A stretch of DNA of 64,000 bases from Polaribacter sp. Hel1_85 (GTDB lineage Bacteria; Bacteroidota; Bacteroidia; Flavobacteriales; Flavobacteriaceae): assembly GCF_000766795.1 (NCBI RefSeq), contig NZ_JPDS01000001.1, positions 377,001 through 441,000 of the forward strand. The letters run 5' to 3'. Each line of letters opens with the position of its first letter. The first letter of the stretch is position 1. Below, one piece after another: positions 44,074 to 52,315 of this stretch. The translations under genes and the position numbers were made by a program. The notes below the pieces were generated by a model. It saw only the letters and a list, made by a program, of their open reading frames with translations. It did not search any database and was not told the DNA's origin.

Positions 44074-44131
44074 TCGATTGTAGGTTTGAGTATTTTTATA
44101 AAATCTTTAATGAAGATAAAAATAATAATTT

Positions 44132-44139
44132 TAAGTTTG
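44132..44139 (+). promoter_or_regulatory. -7 promoter element of the trmH-like gene, almost at its ATG
   Basis: TAAGTTTG is an exact TAnnTTTG match with only 5 bp before ATG 44145. A leaderless mRNA is predicted. Confidence 0.6.
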
Positions 44140-44144
44140 TAAAT

Positions 44145-44819
44145 ATGATTGATGAAAAATTATTAGCATATTTTGAAGGTTATTTAACGGATAAAAGAAA
44201 AAATCTCTTTAAGAAAGTACTAGAAAATAGAACCAGGCATTTCGCTGTTGTTTTAGAAGATATTTTTCAACCACACAATGCAAGTGCAGTAATAAGAACT
44301 GCAGATATTTTTGGTGTTCAAGATGTACACGCAATAGAAAATAAGTATACAAATAAAGTTTCTAGACATGTTGCAAAAGGTTCTCAAAAATGGATAACTT
44401 CTATGCGTTATAAATCTGATGGAGATAACACCAAAATTTGTTTAGATAATTTAAGAGAAAAAGGATATCAAATTATTGCAACGACACCACATAATGATTC
44501 TTGTTTATTGCAAGATTTTGATGTTACAAATAAATCAGCATTTGTATTTGGGGTAGAAGCAGAGGGAGTTTCAGATTTTGTAAAAGAACAAGCAGATGGT
44601 TTTTTAAAAATACCAATGGTTGGTTTTACAGAAAGTTTAAATATTTCTGTAGCAGCAGCAATTATTTTACAAGATGTAACAACAAAACTCAGAAATTCTG
44701 ATGTAAACTGGCAATTATCACAAGAAGAAAAAGATGTATTGTACTATAATTGGGTAAGGAAAACCATTAAAAATGTCGATAAAATTGAAAAACATTATTA
44801 TCAAAATTTAGAATCATGA
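44145..44819 (+). CDS. TrmH/SpoU-family tRNA (Gm) 2'-O-methyltransferase
   Basis: 224 residues from ATG 44145; the upstream in-frame extension has no family match and lies before the promoter element. SPOUT motifs are clear: motif 1 HNASAVIRTADIFGVQDVH, motif 2 AFVFGVEAEGVS and motif 3 IPMVGFTESLNISVAAAI. Members methylate a ribose 2'-OH in tRNA, commonly G18. The long C-terminal helix (QEEKDVLYYNWVRKTIK) also fits TrmH. The stop overlaps the next gene by 4 bp (ATGA). Confidence 0.9.
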   Translation: MIDEKLLAYFEGYLTDKRKNLFKKVLENRTRHFAVVLEDIFQPHNASAVIRTADIFGVQDVHAIENKYTNKVSRHVAKGSQKWITSMRYKSDGDNTKICLDNLREKGYQIIATTPHNDSCLLQDFDVTNKSAFVFGVEAEGVSDFVKEQADGFLKIPMVGFTESLNISVAAAIILQDVTTKLRNSDVNWQLSQEEKDVLYYNWVRKTIKNVDKIEKHYYQNLES

Positions 44820-45410
44820 ATATTAAAATAGATGAATACATTGCTAAAAAAGAAAACTGGAAAACAGAATTAGAGTTATTACGTTCTGTCTTTGCTGAAT
44901 TACCTGTGGAAGAAACTATAAAATGGGGAGCTCCCACTTACGTTTTTAATGGTAAAAACATTGTAGGTTTGGCTGCTTTTAAAGGTTATTGTGGCTTGTG
45001 GTTTTTTTCAAGGAGCATTATTAAAAGACAAGCACAAAGTTTTTATAAATGCACAAGAAGAAAAAACAAAAGCCATGTTGCAGTGGCGATTTTATACTTT
45101 AGAAGAAATAAATACAGAATTAATTAAAACTTATGTTTTAGAGGCTATTGAAAATGTAAAAATTGGTAAAGAAATAAAACCAAATAGAATTAAAAAAGAA
45201 CTCATTATTCCTGTAGAATTTGCTTCAGAATTGTCTTCAAACAAAGAATTAAAAAAGCAATTTGAATCTCTAACAAATGGAAAACAAAGAGAATATGCAG
45301 ATTATATTTCAGAAGCCAAAAGAGCAACAACAAAACTAAAAAGGTTAGAAAAAATTATTCCAATGATTATCAGTGGAGTAGGATTACACGATAAATACAA
45401 GAATTGTTAG
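44816..45410 (+). pseudogene. YdeI/OmdA-family (DUF1801) gene split by a +1 frameshift in a T7 run
   Basis: Reading from ATG 44816 gives NIKIDEYIAKKENWK...GLWFF and then shifts into nonsense. Reading the +1 frame from about 45009 continues QGALLKDKHKVFINAQEEKT...HDKYKN. Together they give a continuous ~197-residue YdeI-like protein (N-terminal DUF1801 part, C-terminal OmdA-like helices with AKRATTKLKRLEKIIP). The break falls in GTTTTTTTCAAGG at 45002-45008, where six Ts instead of seven would restore the frame. It may be a true pseudogene, a phase-variable site or a sequencing error. The gene is coupled to trmH by ATGA, so translation was once coordinated. Function of the family is not known. 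Confidence 0.8.
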
Positions 45411-45431
45411 TTTTATTTAATTTGAACATCT

Positions 45432-45486
45432 GAAGTAATTTCTTTCTAAAAAAACAGATTACTTCGTCATTCTTTCTCGTAATGAC
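45432..45486. repeat. Compound inverted repeat, possibly a family B remnant
   Basis: GAAGTAAT (45432-45439) pairs with ATTACTTC (45458-45465), and directly after it GTCATT (45466-45471) pairs with AATGAC (45481-45486). The second part has the GTCATT/AATGAC ends of family B. There is no T-run. Confidence 0.5.
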
Positions 45487-45500
45487 ATACTTAATAATAT

Positions 45501-45869
45501 TTACTCAACAATCACTTTTTCTATAGTAGCAGTAGAATCACAACGTTTTACTAGTAAACTCACGTTTTCTAATTCTTTTTTTCCTGTAATATAATATTCG
45601 GCACAAGGTTTTTGTCTTGGTTTTCCTTTTCCGAAATCTACATCACCATTATATAAAATAGTAGATATTTTTAAAGTATCAATATCAAATTTATACATTG
45701 CGTTTTTAGCATCATCAGAAAATAAACGTTCTTTAATTCTAATAGATTTTAAAGTTCTTGCATCCATTCCATAATCGAAAGTTGCTTTTTTCTTTTGCCA
45801 GAAAAAATATACACCAATACAACCTATTGATAAACCTACTAAATAATATCCTATTCTTTTAATGAGCAT
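45501..45869 (-). CDS. Small membrane-anchored protein, probably DUF4258
   Basis: 122 residues. An uncleaved N-terminal hydrophobic segment (about 7-23, YYLVGLSIGCIGVYFFW) is followed by a basic turn and a globular domain (RTLKSIRIKERLFSDDAKN, then YNGDVDFGKGKPRQKPCAEYYI). This matches my memory of flavobacterial DUF4258 proteins, with moderate certainty. The role is unknown. It follows the Ald-like gene on the same strand but has its own -7 element; in related genomes it travels with the Ald-like, tsaE and porX genes (from memory, not checked). Confidence 0.6.
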   Translation of the reverse strand: MLIKRIGYYLVGLSIGCIGVYFFWQKKKATFDYGMDARTLKSIRIKERLFSDDAKNAMYKFDIDTLKISTILYNGDVDFGKGKPRQKPCAEYYITGKKELENVSLLVKRCDSTATIEKVIVE

Positions 45870-45886
45870 TGTAAAATTTTGAAGTG

Positions 45887-45894
45887 CAAATGTA
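45887..45894 (-). promoter_or_regulatory. -7 promoter element of the DUF4258-like gene
   Basis: The minus strand reads TACATTTG, an exact TAnnTTTG match, 17 bp before ATG 45869. Confidence 0.6.
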
Positions 45895-45917
45895 CTTTTT
45901 TGTATTGTAAAAAGGCT

Positions 45918-47114
45918 TTATAATATCAACAAATTAATATCTCTATAAGGGATGTCAAACCAATCTGCAACAGTTCTATTTGTTAAAATTCCATGATAAA
46001 AATACATTCCGTTTCGTAAACTTTTATCAAAACGAGCAGCATTTTCAAAACCACCTTCCTCAGCTATATTCAATAAATAAGGTGTAAGAATGTTGCTAAT
46101 AGATAAAGATGCAGTTCTTGCATAACGAGCAGGAATATTTGGTACACAATAATGTACAACTCCATGTTTTACAAAAGTTGGTGTTTTATGTGTAGTTACA
46201 TTAGAAGTTTCAAAACAACCACCTCTGTCAATACTTACATCAATAATTACAGCACCTTCCTTCATCGTTTCTACCATTTCTTCAGTAGCACAAATAGGAG
46301 ATCTGCTTTTACCTCTTATTGCTCCAATGGCAACATCTGCACGCATTAAAGCCTTTGCAACCGATTTTGGTTGTAAAGTAGAAGTGTAAATTGGCGCATT
46401 TAAAGAATGTTGTAATTTTCTTAGTTTACTAATAGAATTGTCAAAAACTTTTACTCTTGCACCTAATCCTAAAGCAGTTCTTGCAGCATATTCACCAACA
46501 GTTCCTGCTCCAAAAATAACAACACTCGAAGGAGGAACACCTCCAATATTACCTAACAACAAACCGTTTCCTTTGTTAATTCCGCTCATTAATTCTGCAG
46601 CAATTAAAACAGAAGCTGTACCCGCAATTTCACTTAACGATTTTACAATAGGATAGGTATCATGATCGTCTTTGATATAATCGAATGAAACTGCTGTAAT
46701 TCGTTTTTTAGCTAAACACTCGAAGTATTTTTTGTTCTGTGTTTTTAACTGTAATGAAGAAATTAAAATCGATTGTGGATTCATATATTCAATTTCCTTT
46801 TCAGTTGGTGGAGCTACTTTTAAAACAATATTACATTTAAAAGCTTCTTCTACATCGTAAGAAATTTTTGCACCAGCTTCAGAATATTCTCTGTCTGGGT
46901 AATTTGCATTGTCTCCAGCACCAGTTTCAATAACAATTCTATGACCATGTGCACATAAGGCTGAAACTGCATCTGGTGTTAAACAAACACGCTTTTCTCC
47001 TAAATAAGTTTCTTTGGGTAAACCAATAAATAATTCTCCTTTTTGTTTTTTAATTTCTAACATTTCTTCTTGTGGAAGTAATTCTTCTTTACTGAAAGGA
47101 GAAAATGAACTCAT
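45918..47114 (-). CDS. Divergent alanine dehydrogenase/transhydrogenase-alpha family protein lacking Ald catalytic residues
   Basis: 398 residues with a ~27-residue N-terminal extension compared with true Ald. Arg42 (KRVCLTPDAV) matches Ald Arg15. At the place of catalytic Lys75, however, LKVAPP has Ala101, and at the place of His96, SSLQLKT has Gln122. The NAD(P) fold (VVIFGAGTVGEYAARTALGLGARVKVFDNS) and DVSIDRGGCFET are well kept. The protein therefore binds a dinucleotide but is unlikely to deaminate alanine. It could act like the transhydrogenase alpha subunit, or have lost enzymatic activity. It lies 7 bp after tsaE and upstream of a DUF4258-like gene. Confidence 0.8.
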   Translation of the reverse strand: MSSFSPFSKEELLPQEEMLEIKKQKGELFIGLPKETYLGEKRVCLTPDAVSALCAHGHRIVIETGAGDNANYPDREYSEAGAKISYDVEEAFKCNIVLKVAPPTEKEIEYMNPQSILISSLQLKTQNKKYFECLAKKRITAVSFDYIKDDHDTYPIVKSLSEIAGTASVLIAAELMSGINKGNGLLLGNIGGVPPSSVVIFGAGTVGEYAARTALGLGARVKVFDNSISKLRKLQHSLNAPIYTSTLQPKSVAKALMRADVAIGAIRGKSRSPICATEEMVETMKEGAVIIDVSIDRGGCFETSNVTTHKTPTFVKHGVVHYCVPNIPARYARTASLSISNILTPYLLNIAEEGGFENAARFDKSLRNGMYFYHGILTNRTVADWFDIPYRDINLLIL

Positions 47115-47121
47115 AGTTTGA

Positions 47122-47529
47122 TTATTTTATTTGAATATTACGTTGTTGATCATTTAAAATAGTTAAATGAATTTCCACAGCATCTAAAGGTAATAAATTT
47201 TCTATATTTTCTGGCCATTCTACCAAACACCAAGCGTTATAATCGAAATATTCTTCAATTCCCATGTCTAATGCTTCTGTTTCATCTTCAATTCTATAAA
47301 AATCGAAATGAAAAACCTTTGCTGTTTTTGAAGTTTGATATTCATTTACCAATGAAAAAGTAGGTGAGGATATGTTGTCTAAAACCCCCAACTGTTTGCA
47401 GATTTCCTTAATTAAAGTTGTTTTACCAACCCCCATTTGTCCGTAAAAAAGTAACGTTTTGTTTTCTACGGATGAAATAAGTTCTGAAGCAATAGATGAT
47501 AAATCTTCTAAAGAATAGTTTTTGTTCAT
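47122..47529 (-). CDS. tsaE: tRNA threonylcarbamoyladenosine biosynthesis ATPase TsaE
   Basis: 135 residues. Walker A GQMGVGKTTL at about 30-39 is followed by SPTFSLVNEY and FHFDFYRI, and later WCLVEWPENIENLLP. This is the standard TsaE pattern. It is the ATPase that supports TsaB-TsaD in making t6A37 on tRNAs that read ANN codons. It is first of a two-gene unit with the divergent Ald-like gene 7 bp downstream. The exact -7 element lies only 5 bp before the ATG. Confidence 0.95.
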   Translation of the reverse strand: MNKNYSLEDLSSIASELISSVENKTLLFYGQMGVGKTTLIKEICKQLGVLDNISSPTFSLVNEYQTSKTAKVFHFDFYRIEDETEALDMGIEEYFDYNAWCLVEWPENIENLLPLDAVEIHLTILNDQQRNIQIK

Positions 47530-47534
47530 GATGA

Positions 47535-47542
47535 CAAAAATA
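47535..47542 (-). promoter_or_regulatory. -7 promoter element of tsaE, almost at its ATG
   Basis: The minus strand reads TATTTTTG, an exact TAnnTTTG match with 5 bp before ATG 47529. A leaderless mRNA is predicted. Confidence 0.55.
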
Positions 47543-47567
47543 GTGAAGAAATTAACGATTATAAAAT

Positions 47568-48140
47568 TTAGTTTTTATAACGATAATGTCCTATAATCTT
47601 AAAACGAAATAAACAATCTTCTAAAACCTGACCAGAACCAATATTATGAACTATCATAAAACGTTTACCATCATTAGATTTTTTATTCACAACAATACCT
47701 GTGTGTGTAATTGCTCCACTTAAATTCCAACAAATGATATCTCCTGGAATATAATTTTCAGGGTTTTTAGAGATGAGTTTTACAATTCCTTTTCTAGAAA
47801 AAAATGTCATTAAATTAGGAACTCTTCTGTGATCAATGTTTTTGTCGGTTCTTTTTAATCCCCATATTTTAGGGTATAAACTAAAATTATGCTTCATATC
47901 AATATGAACTTCTTTTTGTAAATCAATTCCTAATTTTCTATAAGCACGTATAATAACATCTGTACAGACTCCTTTTTCTTTTGGTACATCTCCATTTGGA
48001 TAATCTATAGAAAAATAACTTGGGTCGTAAATAATCTTATCTTTTGTTAATTCTAATGCAGCTTTTGATAATTTATCATTTTGAGAATAACTTAAACAAA
48101 CAAATAATAAAATAAAAAATAAATTAAGTAAAAGTTTCAT
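47568..48140 (-). CDS. DUF1287 family exported protein (NlpC/P60-like fold)
   Basis: 190 residues with a signal peptide ending LSYSQ|ND near residue 20. The DUF1287 signature is visible: KGVCTDVIIRAYRKLGIDLQ with the candidate catalytic Cys, then DMKHNFSLYPKIWGL and DKNIDHRRVPNLMTFF, and a downstream THTGIVV with the candidate His. The family belongs to the NlpC/P60 superfamily, so a peptidoglycan or peptide amidase role is likely but unproven. It acts in the periplasm. It lies between tsaE and porX on the same strand, separated from each by 38-90 bp. Confidence 0.82.
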   Translation of the reverse strand: MKLLLNLFFILLFVCLSYSQNDKLSKAALELTKDKIIYDPSYFSIDYPNGDVPKEKGVCTDVIIRAYRKLGIDLQKEVHIDMKHNFSLYPKIWGLKRTDKNIDHRRVPNLMTFFSRKGIVKLISKNPENYIPGDIICWNLSGAITHTGIVVNKKSNDGKRFMIVHNIGSGQVLEDCLFRFKIIGHYRYKN

Positions 48141-48230
48141 GTAAATTTAAATTTTAAAATTTGAACACATAGTCACATAGAAAACTTAGATTTTTACTGT
48201 TTACTACCAACTGAAAACTGCTGACTAATT

Positions 48231-49778
48231 TTACTTCGGACTATAAACTGCACAAGGAATAATCACTTCTTCCAAAGAAATCCCTCCATGTTGATAGGTG
48301 TTTTTATAGTATTTTACAAAGTGATTAAAGTTGTTTGGATATGCAAAAAACAAATCTTCTTTTGCAAAAACAAAAGAACTATTCATAGCTATAGTTGGTA
48401 AAAAAATGTCTTTTGGATTTCTTACAGCATATACATCTTTTTCTTCATAAGTAAGGCTTCTACCAGTTTTGTAACGTAGGTTTGCACTTATATTTTTATC
48501 ACCAATTACTTTTGTTGGATGTTTACAATTAATGGTTCCATGATCTGTTGTGATGATTAATTTTTGACCTAATTTTTGCGCTTTTTGTATAATTTCGAAC
48601 AAAGGTGAGTTTCTAAACCAACTTAAAGTTAAAGAACGATAAGCTTTATCATCTCCAGCCAATTCTTTTATCACTTCCATTTCTGTTTTAGAATGTGATA
48701 GCATATCAACAAAATTATAAACGACAGCAGTTAAATCGTTTTGTTTTGTACCATTATAATTATCCGCTAAATCTTTTCCATTTTTTAAATTGGTAATTTT
48801 ATAATACTCGTGTTTTATGTCTAAGCCTAAACGTTTTATTTGTGCTGTTAAAAATTCATTTTCAAACATATTCATTCCACCTTCATCTGTGTCATTTTTC
48901 CAAAAATTTGGATGACGTTTTTCCATTTCTGAAGGCATTAATCCAGAAAAAATGGCATTTCTAGCATATTGAGTTGCCGTTGGTAAAATAGAGAAGTAAG
49001 AATATTCTTCATCTTTTTTATAATGATTGTTAATTAACGGCTCTAAAATTCTGTATTGATCGTAACGTAAATTATCAATGACAACCCATAAAACCCCTTG
49101 ATCTTTACTCAACTCAGGAACTACATAATCTTTGAATAAAGTATGGGAAAAAGTTGGCTTATCATGAGCAGTTAAAAAATCTTCGTAATTCTTTTTGATG
49201 AATTTAAAAAACTGATTGTTAGCTTCTTGTTTTTGACTTTCTAAAATACCTAACATTCCTGGATCGCTAATATTTTCTAATTCTAACTCCCAGTGAACTA
49301 GTTTTTTATAGAGATCAATCCATTCTTCGTAAGAATTCACCATTGCCATATCCATAGAAATTTTTCTAAATTCTTGCTGATAATTAGTGGTCGTTTTTTC
49401 TGAAATTAAACGAGAGTGATCTAAGTTTTTCTTTAAACTCAACAAAATCTGACTTGGATTTACTGGTTTAATCAAATAATCTGCAATTTTAGAACCAATT
49501 GCTTCCTCCATTATATATTCTTCTTCACTTTTTGTAATCATTACTACAGGCAAATTTGCTTGTTTCTGTTTGATTTCTGCAAGTGTGTCTAAACCTGTTA
49601 AACCAGGCATATTTTCATCTAAAAAAACGATATCAAAATTTTCTTCATCAACTAAGTCAATAGCATCTGCACCATTTGTACAAGTAGTTACTTTATAGTT
49701 TTTGCGTTCTAGAAAAAGAATGTGAGGTTTTAATAATTCTATCTCATCATCAACCCATAAAATTTGTATACTGCTCAT
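48231..49778 (-). CDS. porX: PorX response regulator with PglZ domain (type IX secretion)
   Basis: 515 residues, normal for PorX. The receiver domain (1-120) has the acidic pair at 10-11 (VDDE), the phospho-acceptor Asp54 (VFLDENMPG) and Lys104 (LIKPVN). The C-terminal PglZ domain of the alkaline-phosphatase superfamily carries WVVIDNLRYDQY and IITTDHGTINC, which hold metal ligands. PorX works with the PorY kinase and sigma-P to control type IX secretion and gliding in Bacteroidota. No porY lies in the window, as usual. The gene is monocistronic. No clear -7 element was found upstream. Confidence 0.93.
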   Translation of the reverse strand: MSSIQILWVDDEIELLKPHILFLERKNYKVTTCTNGADAIDLVDEENFDIVFLDENMPGLTGLDTLAEIKQKQANLPVVMITKSEEEYIMEEAIGSKIADYLIKPVNPSQILLSLKKNLDHSRLISEKTTTNYQQEFRKISMDMAMVNSYEEWIDLYKKLVHWELELENISDPGMLGILESQKQEANNQFFKFIKKNYEDFLTAHDKPTFSHTLFKDYVVPELSKDQGVLWVVIDNLRYDQYRILEPLINNHYKKDEEYSYFSILPTATQYARNAIFSGLMPSEMEKRHPNFWKNDTDEGGMNMFENEFLTAQIKRLGLDIKHEYYKITNLKNGKDLADNYNGTKQNDLTAVVYNFVDMLSHSKTEMEVIKELAGDDKAYRSLTLSWFRNSPLFEIIQKAQKLGQKLIITTDHGTINCKHPTKVIGDKNISANLRYKTGRSLTYEEKDVYAVRNPKDIFLPTIAMNSSFVFAKEDLFFAYPNNFNHFVKYYKNTYQHGGISLEEVIIPCAVYSPK

Positions 49779-50001
49779 ATTTCGTTTGTAATTTTAACAT
49801 TTAACGATAAAAGTAACGAATTGTTATACTTTTTGAGTTTTAAAAATGATAAAATATTGCCAAAATCTACATTATATTTATAGTTAATAGTTTAGGTAAA
49901 TAAACTTTTAATTTTTACTGAATTTTAAAATCAATAATTTAAAGTTTATGAATTCGTTGCATTAATTTGTACTTTGCCATATCATTAATAAATACTCTCT
50001 T

Positions 50002-51225
50002 TTGGATACCAAAAAACCGAATAAATTAAAGATTTTAAATGATCCTATTTATGGATTTATACAAATACCAAGTACTTTAATTTTTGATATTATAGAACAC
50101 CCTTATTTTCAGCGTTTAAGAAGAATAACTCAAATGGGTTTTTCTAACTTGGTTTATCCAGGTGCAAATCATACACGTTTTCATCACGCAATTGGTTGTA
50201 TGCATTTAATGCAAAAAGCAGTTAGAGTTTTACATTTTAAACAAATTGCTATTTCTAAAGAAGAAGAAAATGCATTGTATGTAGCTATATTGTTGCATGA
50301 TATTGGCCATGGAGCTTTTTCCCATGCTTTAGAACATAGTATTGTTAATGGAATTTCTCATGAAGAAATTTCTTTAAAATTTATGAAGAAATTAAATGAT
50401 GAATTTGATGGACAATTAGATTTAGCCATTCAAATTTTTGAAGGAAAGTATCCACGTAAATTTTTATGTCAACTGATTTCTAGCCAGTTAGATATTGATC
50501 GATTAGATTATTTAAAAAGAGACAGTTTTTACACTGGAGTTACAGAAGGAAATATTTCATCAGACAGATTAATAGCGATGATGAATGTAAAAGATGATGA
50601 ATTAGTTATCGAAGAGAAAGGAATCTATTCTGTAGAAAAATTCTTGATTGCTAGGCGTTTAATGTATTGGCAAGTGTATTTGCATAAAACAGGTTTAGTT
50701 GCAGAAAATATGCTGGTAAATGTTTTAAAAAGAGCCAAAGAATTAGCAGAAGAAGGAGTGGAATTGTTTGCAAGTTCTTCTTTAAAATATTTTTTATACA
50801 ATCAAATTACTGAAGAAAACTTTAACGAAGAAACATTAGTGATGTTTTCTAGACTAGATGATTATGATGTTCTTTCTGCAATAAAAGAGTGGGAGAATCA
50901 TGAAGATAAAGTACTCTCTTTATTGTCAAAAATGATTATTGATAGAAAATTATTAAGAATTGAAATTCAGCAAAAAGAATTTAAAGAATCAGAGATTAAA
51001 ATGGCTCTTAAAAAAGTCTCAAAAAATCTAAAACTTTCTGAGAGTGAAGCTAAATTCTTTGTTTTTACAAAAAGAATCAAAAATCAAGCTTATCAGCAAG
51101 AAAAGCCTATTTATATTCTAAGTAAAAAAGGAAATTTAAAAGATATTGCTAAAGCATCTGACCAATTAAATTTACAAGCACTTACAAATCCTGTGATAAA
51201 ACATTTTATTTGTTATCCAAAGTAG
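50002..51225 (+). CDS. HD-domain phosphohydrolase (dNTPase/SAMHD1-like)
   Basis: 407 residues from a TTG start; the next ATG would remove 44 residues including [17 protein letters not shown], a conserved opening. HD motifs: [10 protein letters not shown] (His61/62), [12 protein letters not shown] (His99, Asp100) and [13 protein letters not shown]. These bind a metal and hydrolyse phosphate esters; SAMHD1-like members act on dNTPs. The role in this position, just upstream of lpxD, is not known; the pairing is common in Flavobacteriia. It runs into the lpx operon, which has its own promoter. Confidence 0.9.
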   Translation: MDTKKPNKLKILNDPIYGFIQIPSTLIFDIIEHPYFQRLRRITQMGFSNLVYPGANHTRFHHAIGCMHLMQKAVRVLHFKQIAISKEEENALYVAILLHDIGHGAFSHALEHSIVNGISHEEISLKFMKKLNDEFDGQLDLAIQIFEGKYPRKFLCQLISSQLDIDRLDYLKRDSFYTGVTEGNISSDRLIAMMNVKDDELVIEEKGIYSVEKFLIARRLMYWQVYLHKTGLVAENMLVNVLKRAKELAEEGVELFASSSLKYFLYNQITEENFNEETLVMFSRLDDYDVLSAIKEWENHEDKVLSLLSKMIIDRKLLRIEIQQKEFKESEIKMALKKVSKNLKLSESEAKFFVFTKRIKNQAYQQEKPIYILSKKGNLKDIAKASDQLNLQALTNPVIKHFICYPK

Positions 51226-51257
51226 CAATGATATTAGCCAAATCACTATAAATTTTA

Positions 51258-51265
51258 TATTTTTG
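51258..51265 (+). promoter_or_regulatory. -7 promoter element of lpxD, almost at its ATG
   Basis: TATTTTTG is an exact TAnnTTTG match with 6 bp before ATG 51272. A leaderless or nearly leaderless mRNA is predicted. Confidence 0.6.
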
Positions 51266-51271
51266 CGTCTA

Positions 51272-52315
51272 ATGAAATTTACAGCAAAACAAATAGCAGA
51301 TATTTTAGAAGGTGACATCGTTGGAAATTCTGATGTGGAAGTTTCTAAATTATCTAAAATAGAAGAAGGAGAAGAAGGTTCCTTAACCTTTCTTTCGAAC
51401 CCAAAATACAATCCTTTTTTATACACTACAAAAGCTTCTGTTACTATAGTAAATAAGAGCTTTCATCCAGAAAAAAAAATTAATACAACGTTAATAAAAG
51501 TAGAGAACGCTTATGAAGCTTTTTCTAAAATATTAGCGTTTTATAATGAAGTTAAAAATAATAAAATAGGTAGAGAAGCTCCTCATTATATCTCAGATTC
51601 AGCAAAAGTTGGCGAAAATGAATATATTGGTGCATTCTCTTATATTGGTGAAAATGTAGTTTTAGGTGAGAATGTTAAAATTTATCCCAATTCATATATA
51701 GGTGATAATACTAATATTGGTGATAATTCTACCATATTTTCAGGAGTAAAAATTTATTCTGAATCGCAAATTGGTAAGAATTGTAAAGTTCACTCAGGTT
51801 CTATTATTGGTTCTGACGGATTTGGTTTTGCACCAGATAAAAATGGAGAATATAAAGCGATACCACAAATTGGTAATGTTATTATTGAAGACAATGTAGA
51901 TATTGGTTCTGCTTGTACAATTGATAGAGCTACAATGGGTTCTACAATTATAAGAAAAGGAGTTAAGTTAGATAATCAAATTCAGGTTGCTCATAATGTA
52001 GAAATTGGGAGTAATACTGTAATTGCTGCTCAAACAGGAATAGCAGGATCAACAAAAATTGGTGAGAATTGTATGATTGGAGGACAAGTTGGTATTTCTG
52101 GTCATTTAAAGATTGGAAATAATGTGAAAATTTTGGCTCAAGCAGGAATCTCAAAAGATTTAAAAGAGAATGAGATTGTGAATGGATCACCAGCATTTAA
52201 AATACAAGATTTTAATAAAAGTTCTGTTTATTTTAGAAATTTACCTAAAATGGCATTGAAAATTAATAATTTAGAAAAAGAGTTGAAGACTCAAAAATCA
52301 ACCATAAATGAGTAA
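51272..52315 (+). CDS. lpxD: UDP-3-O-acylglucosamine N-acyltransferase
   Basis: 347 residues from ATG 51272; an in-frame TTG three codons earlier overlaps the promoter and was rejected. The N-terminal uridine-binding domain ([20 protein letters not shown]) is followed by hexapeptide repeats of a left-handed beta-helix. The catalytic His lies in NQIQVAHNV, and the C-terminal helices end the protein. LpxD adds the second hydroxyacyl chain, amide-linked, in lipid A synthesis. The first gene of the lipid A operon, it overlaps lpxC-fabZ by 8 bp. Confidence 0.95.
   Translation: MKFTAKQIADILEGDIVGNSDVEVSKLSKIEEGEEGSLTFLSNPKYNPFLYTTKASVTIVNKSFHPEKKINTTLIKVENAYEAFSKILAFYNEVKNNKIGREAPHYISDSAKVGENEYIGAFSYIGENVVLGENVKIYPNSYIGDNTNIGDNSTIFSGVKIYSESQIGKNCKVHSGSIIGSDGFGFAPDKNGEYKAIPQIGNVIIEDNVDIGSACTIDRATMGSTIIRKGVKLDNQIQVAHNVEIGSNTVIAAQTGIAGSTKIGENCMIGGQVGISGHLKIGNNVKILAQAGISKDLKENEIVNGSPAFKIQDFNKSSVYFRNLPKMALKINNLEKELKTQKSTINE

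Noticed and set aside
44013..44144. N-terminal extension of the TrmH-like protein
   Set aside because: It overlaps the divergent sirtuin gene antisense, has no family match, and lies before the exact -7 element next to ATG 44145.
44991..45410. Separate 139-residue gene after the short ORF at 44816
   Set aside because: Its first residues and the upstream ORF join into one YdeI-like protein when one T is removed, so it is the second half of a frameshifted gene.
45918..47114. Recent duplication of ald
   Set aside because: The two proteins differ over most of their length and at catalytic positions, so this is an old paralogue, not a recent copy.
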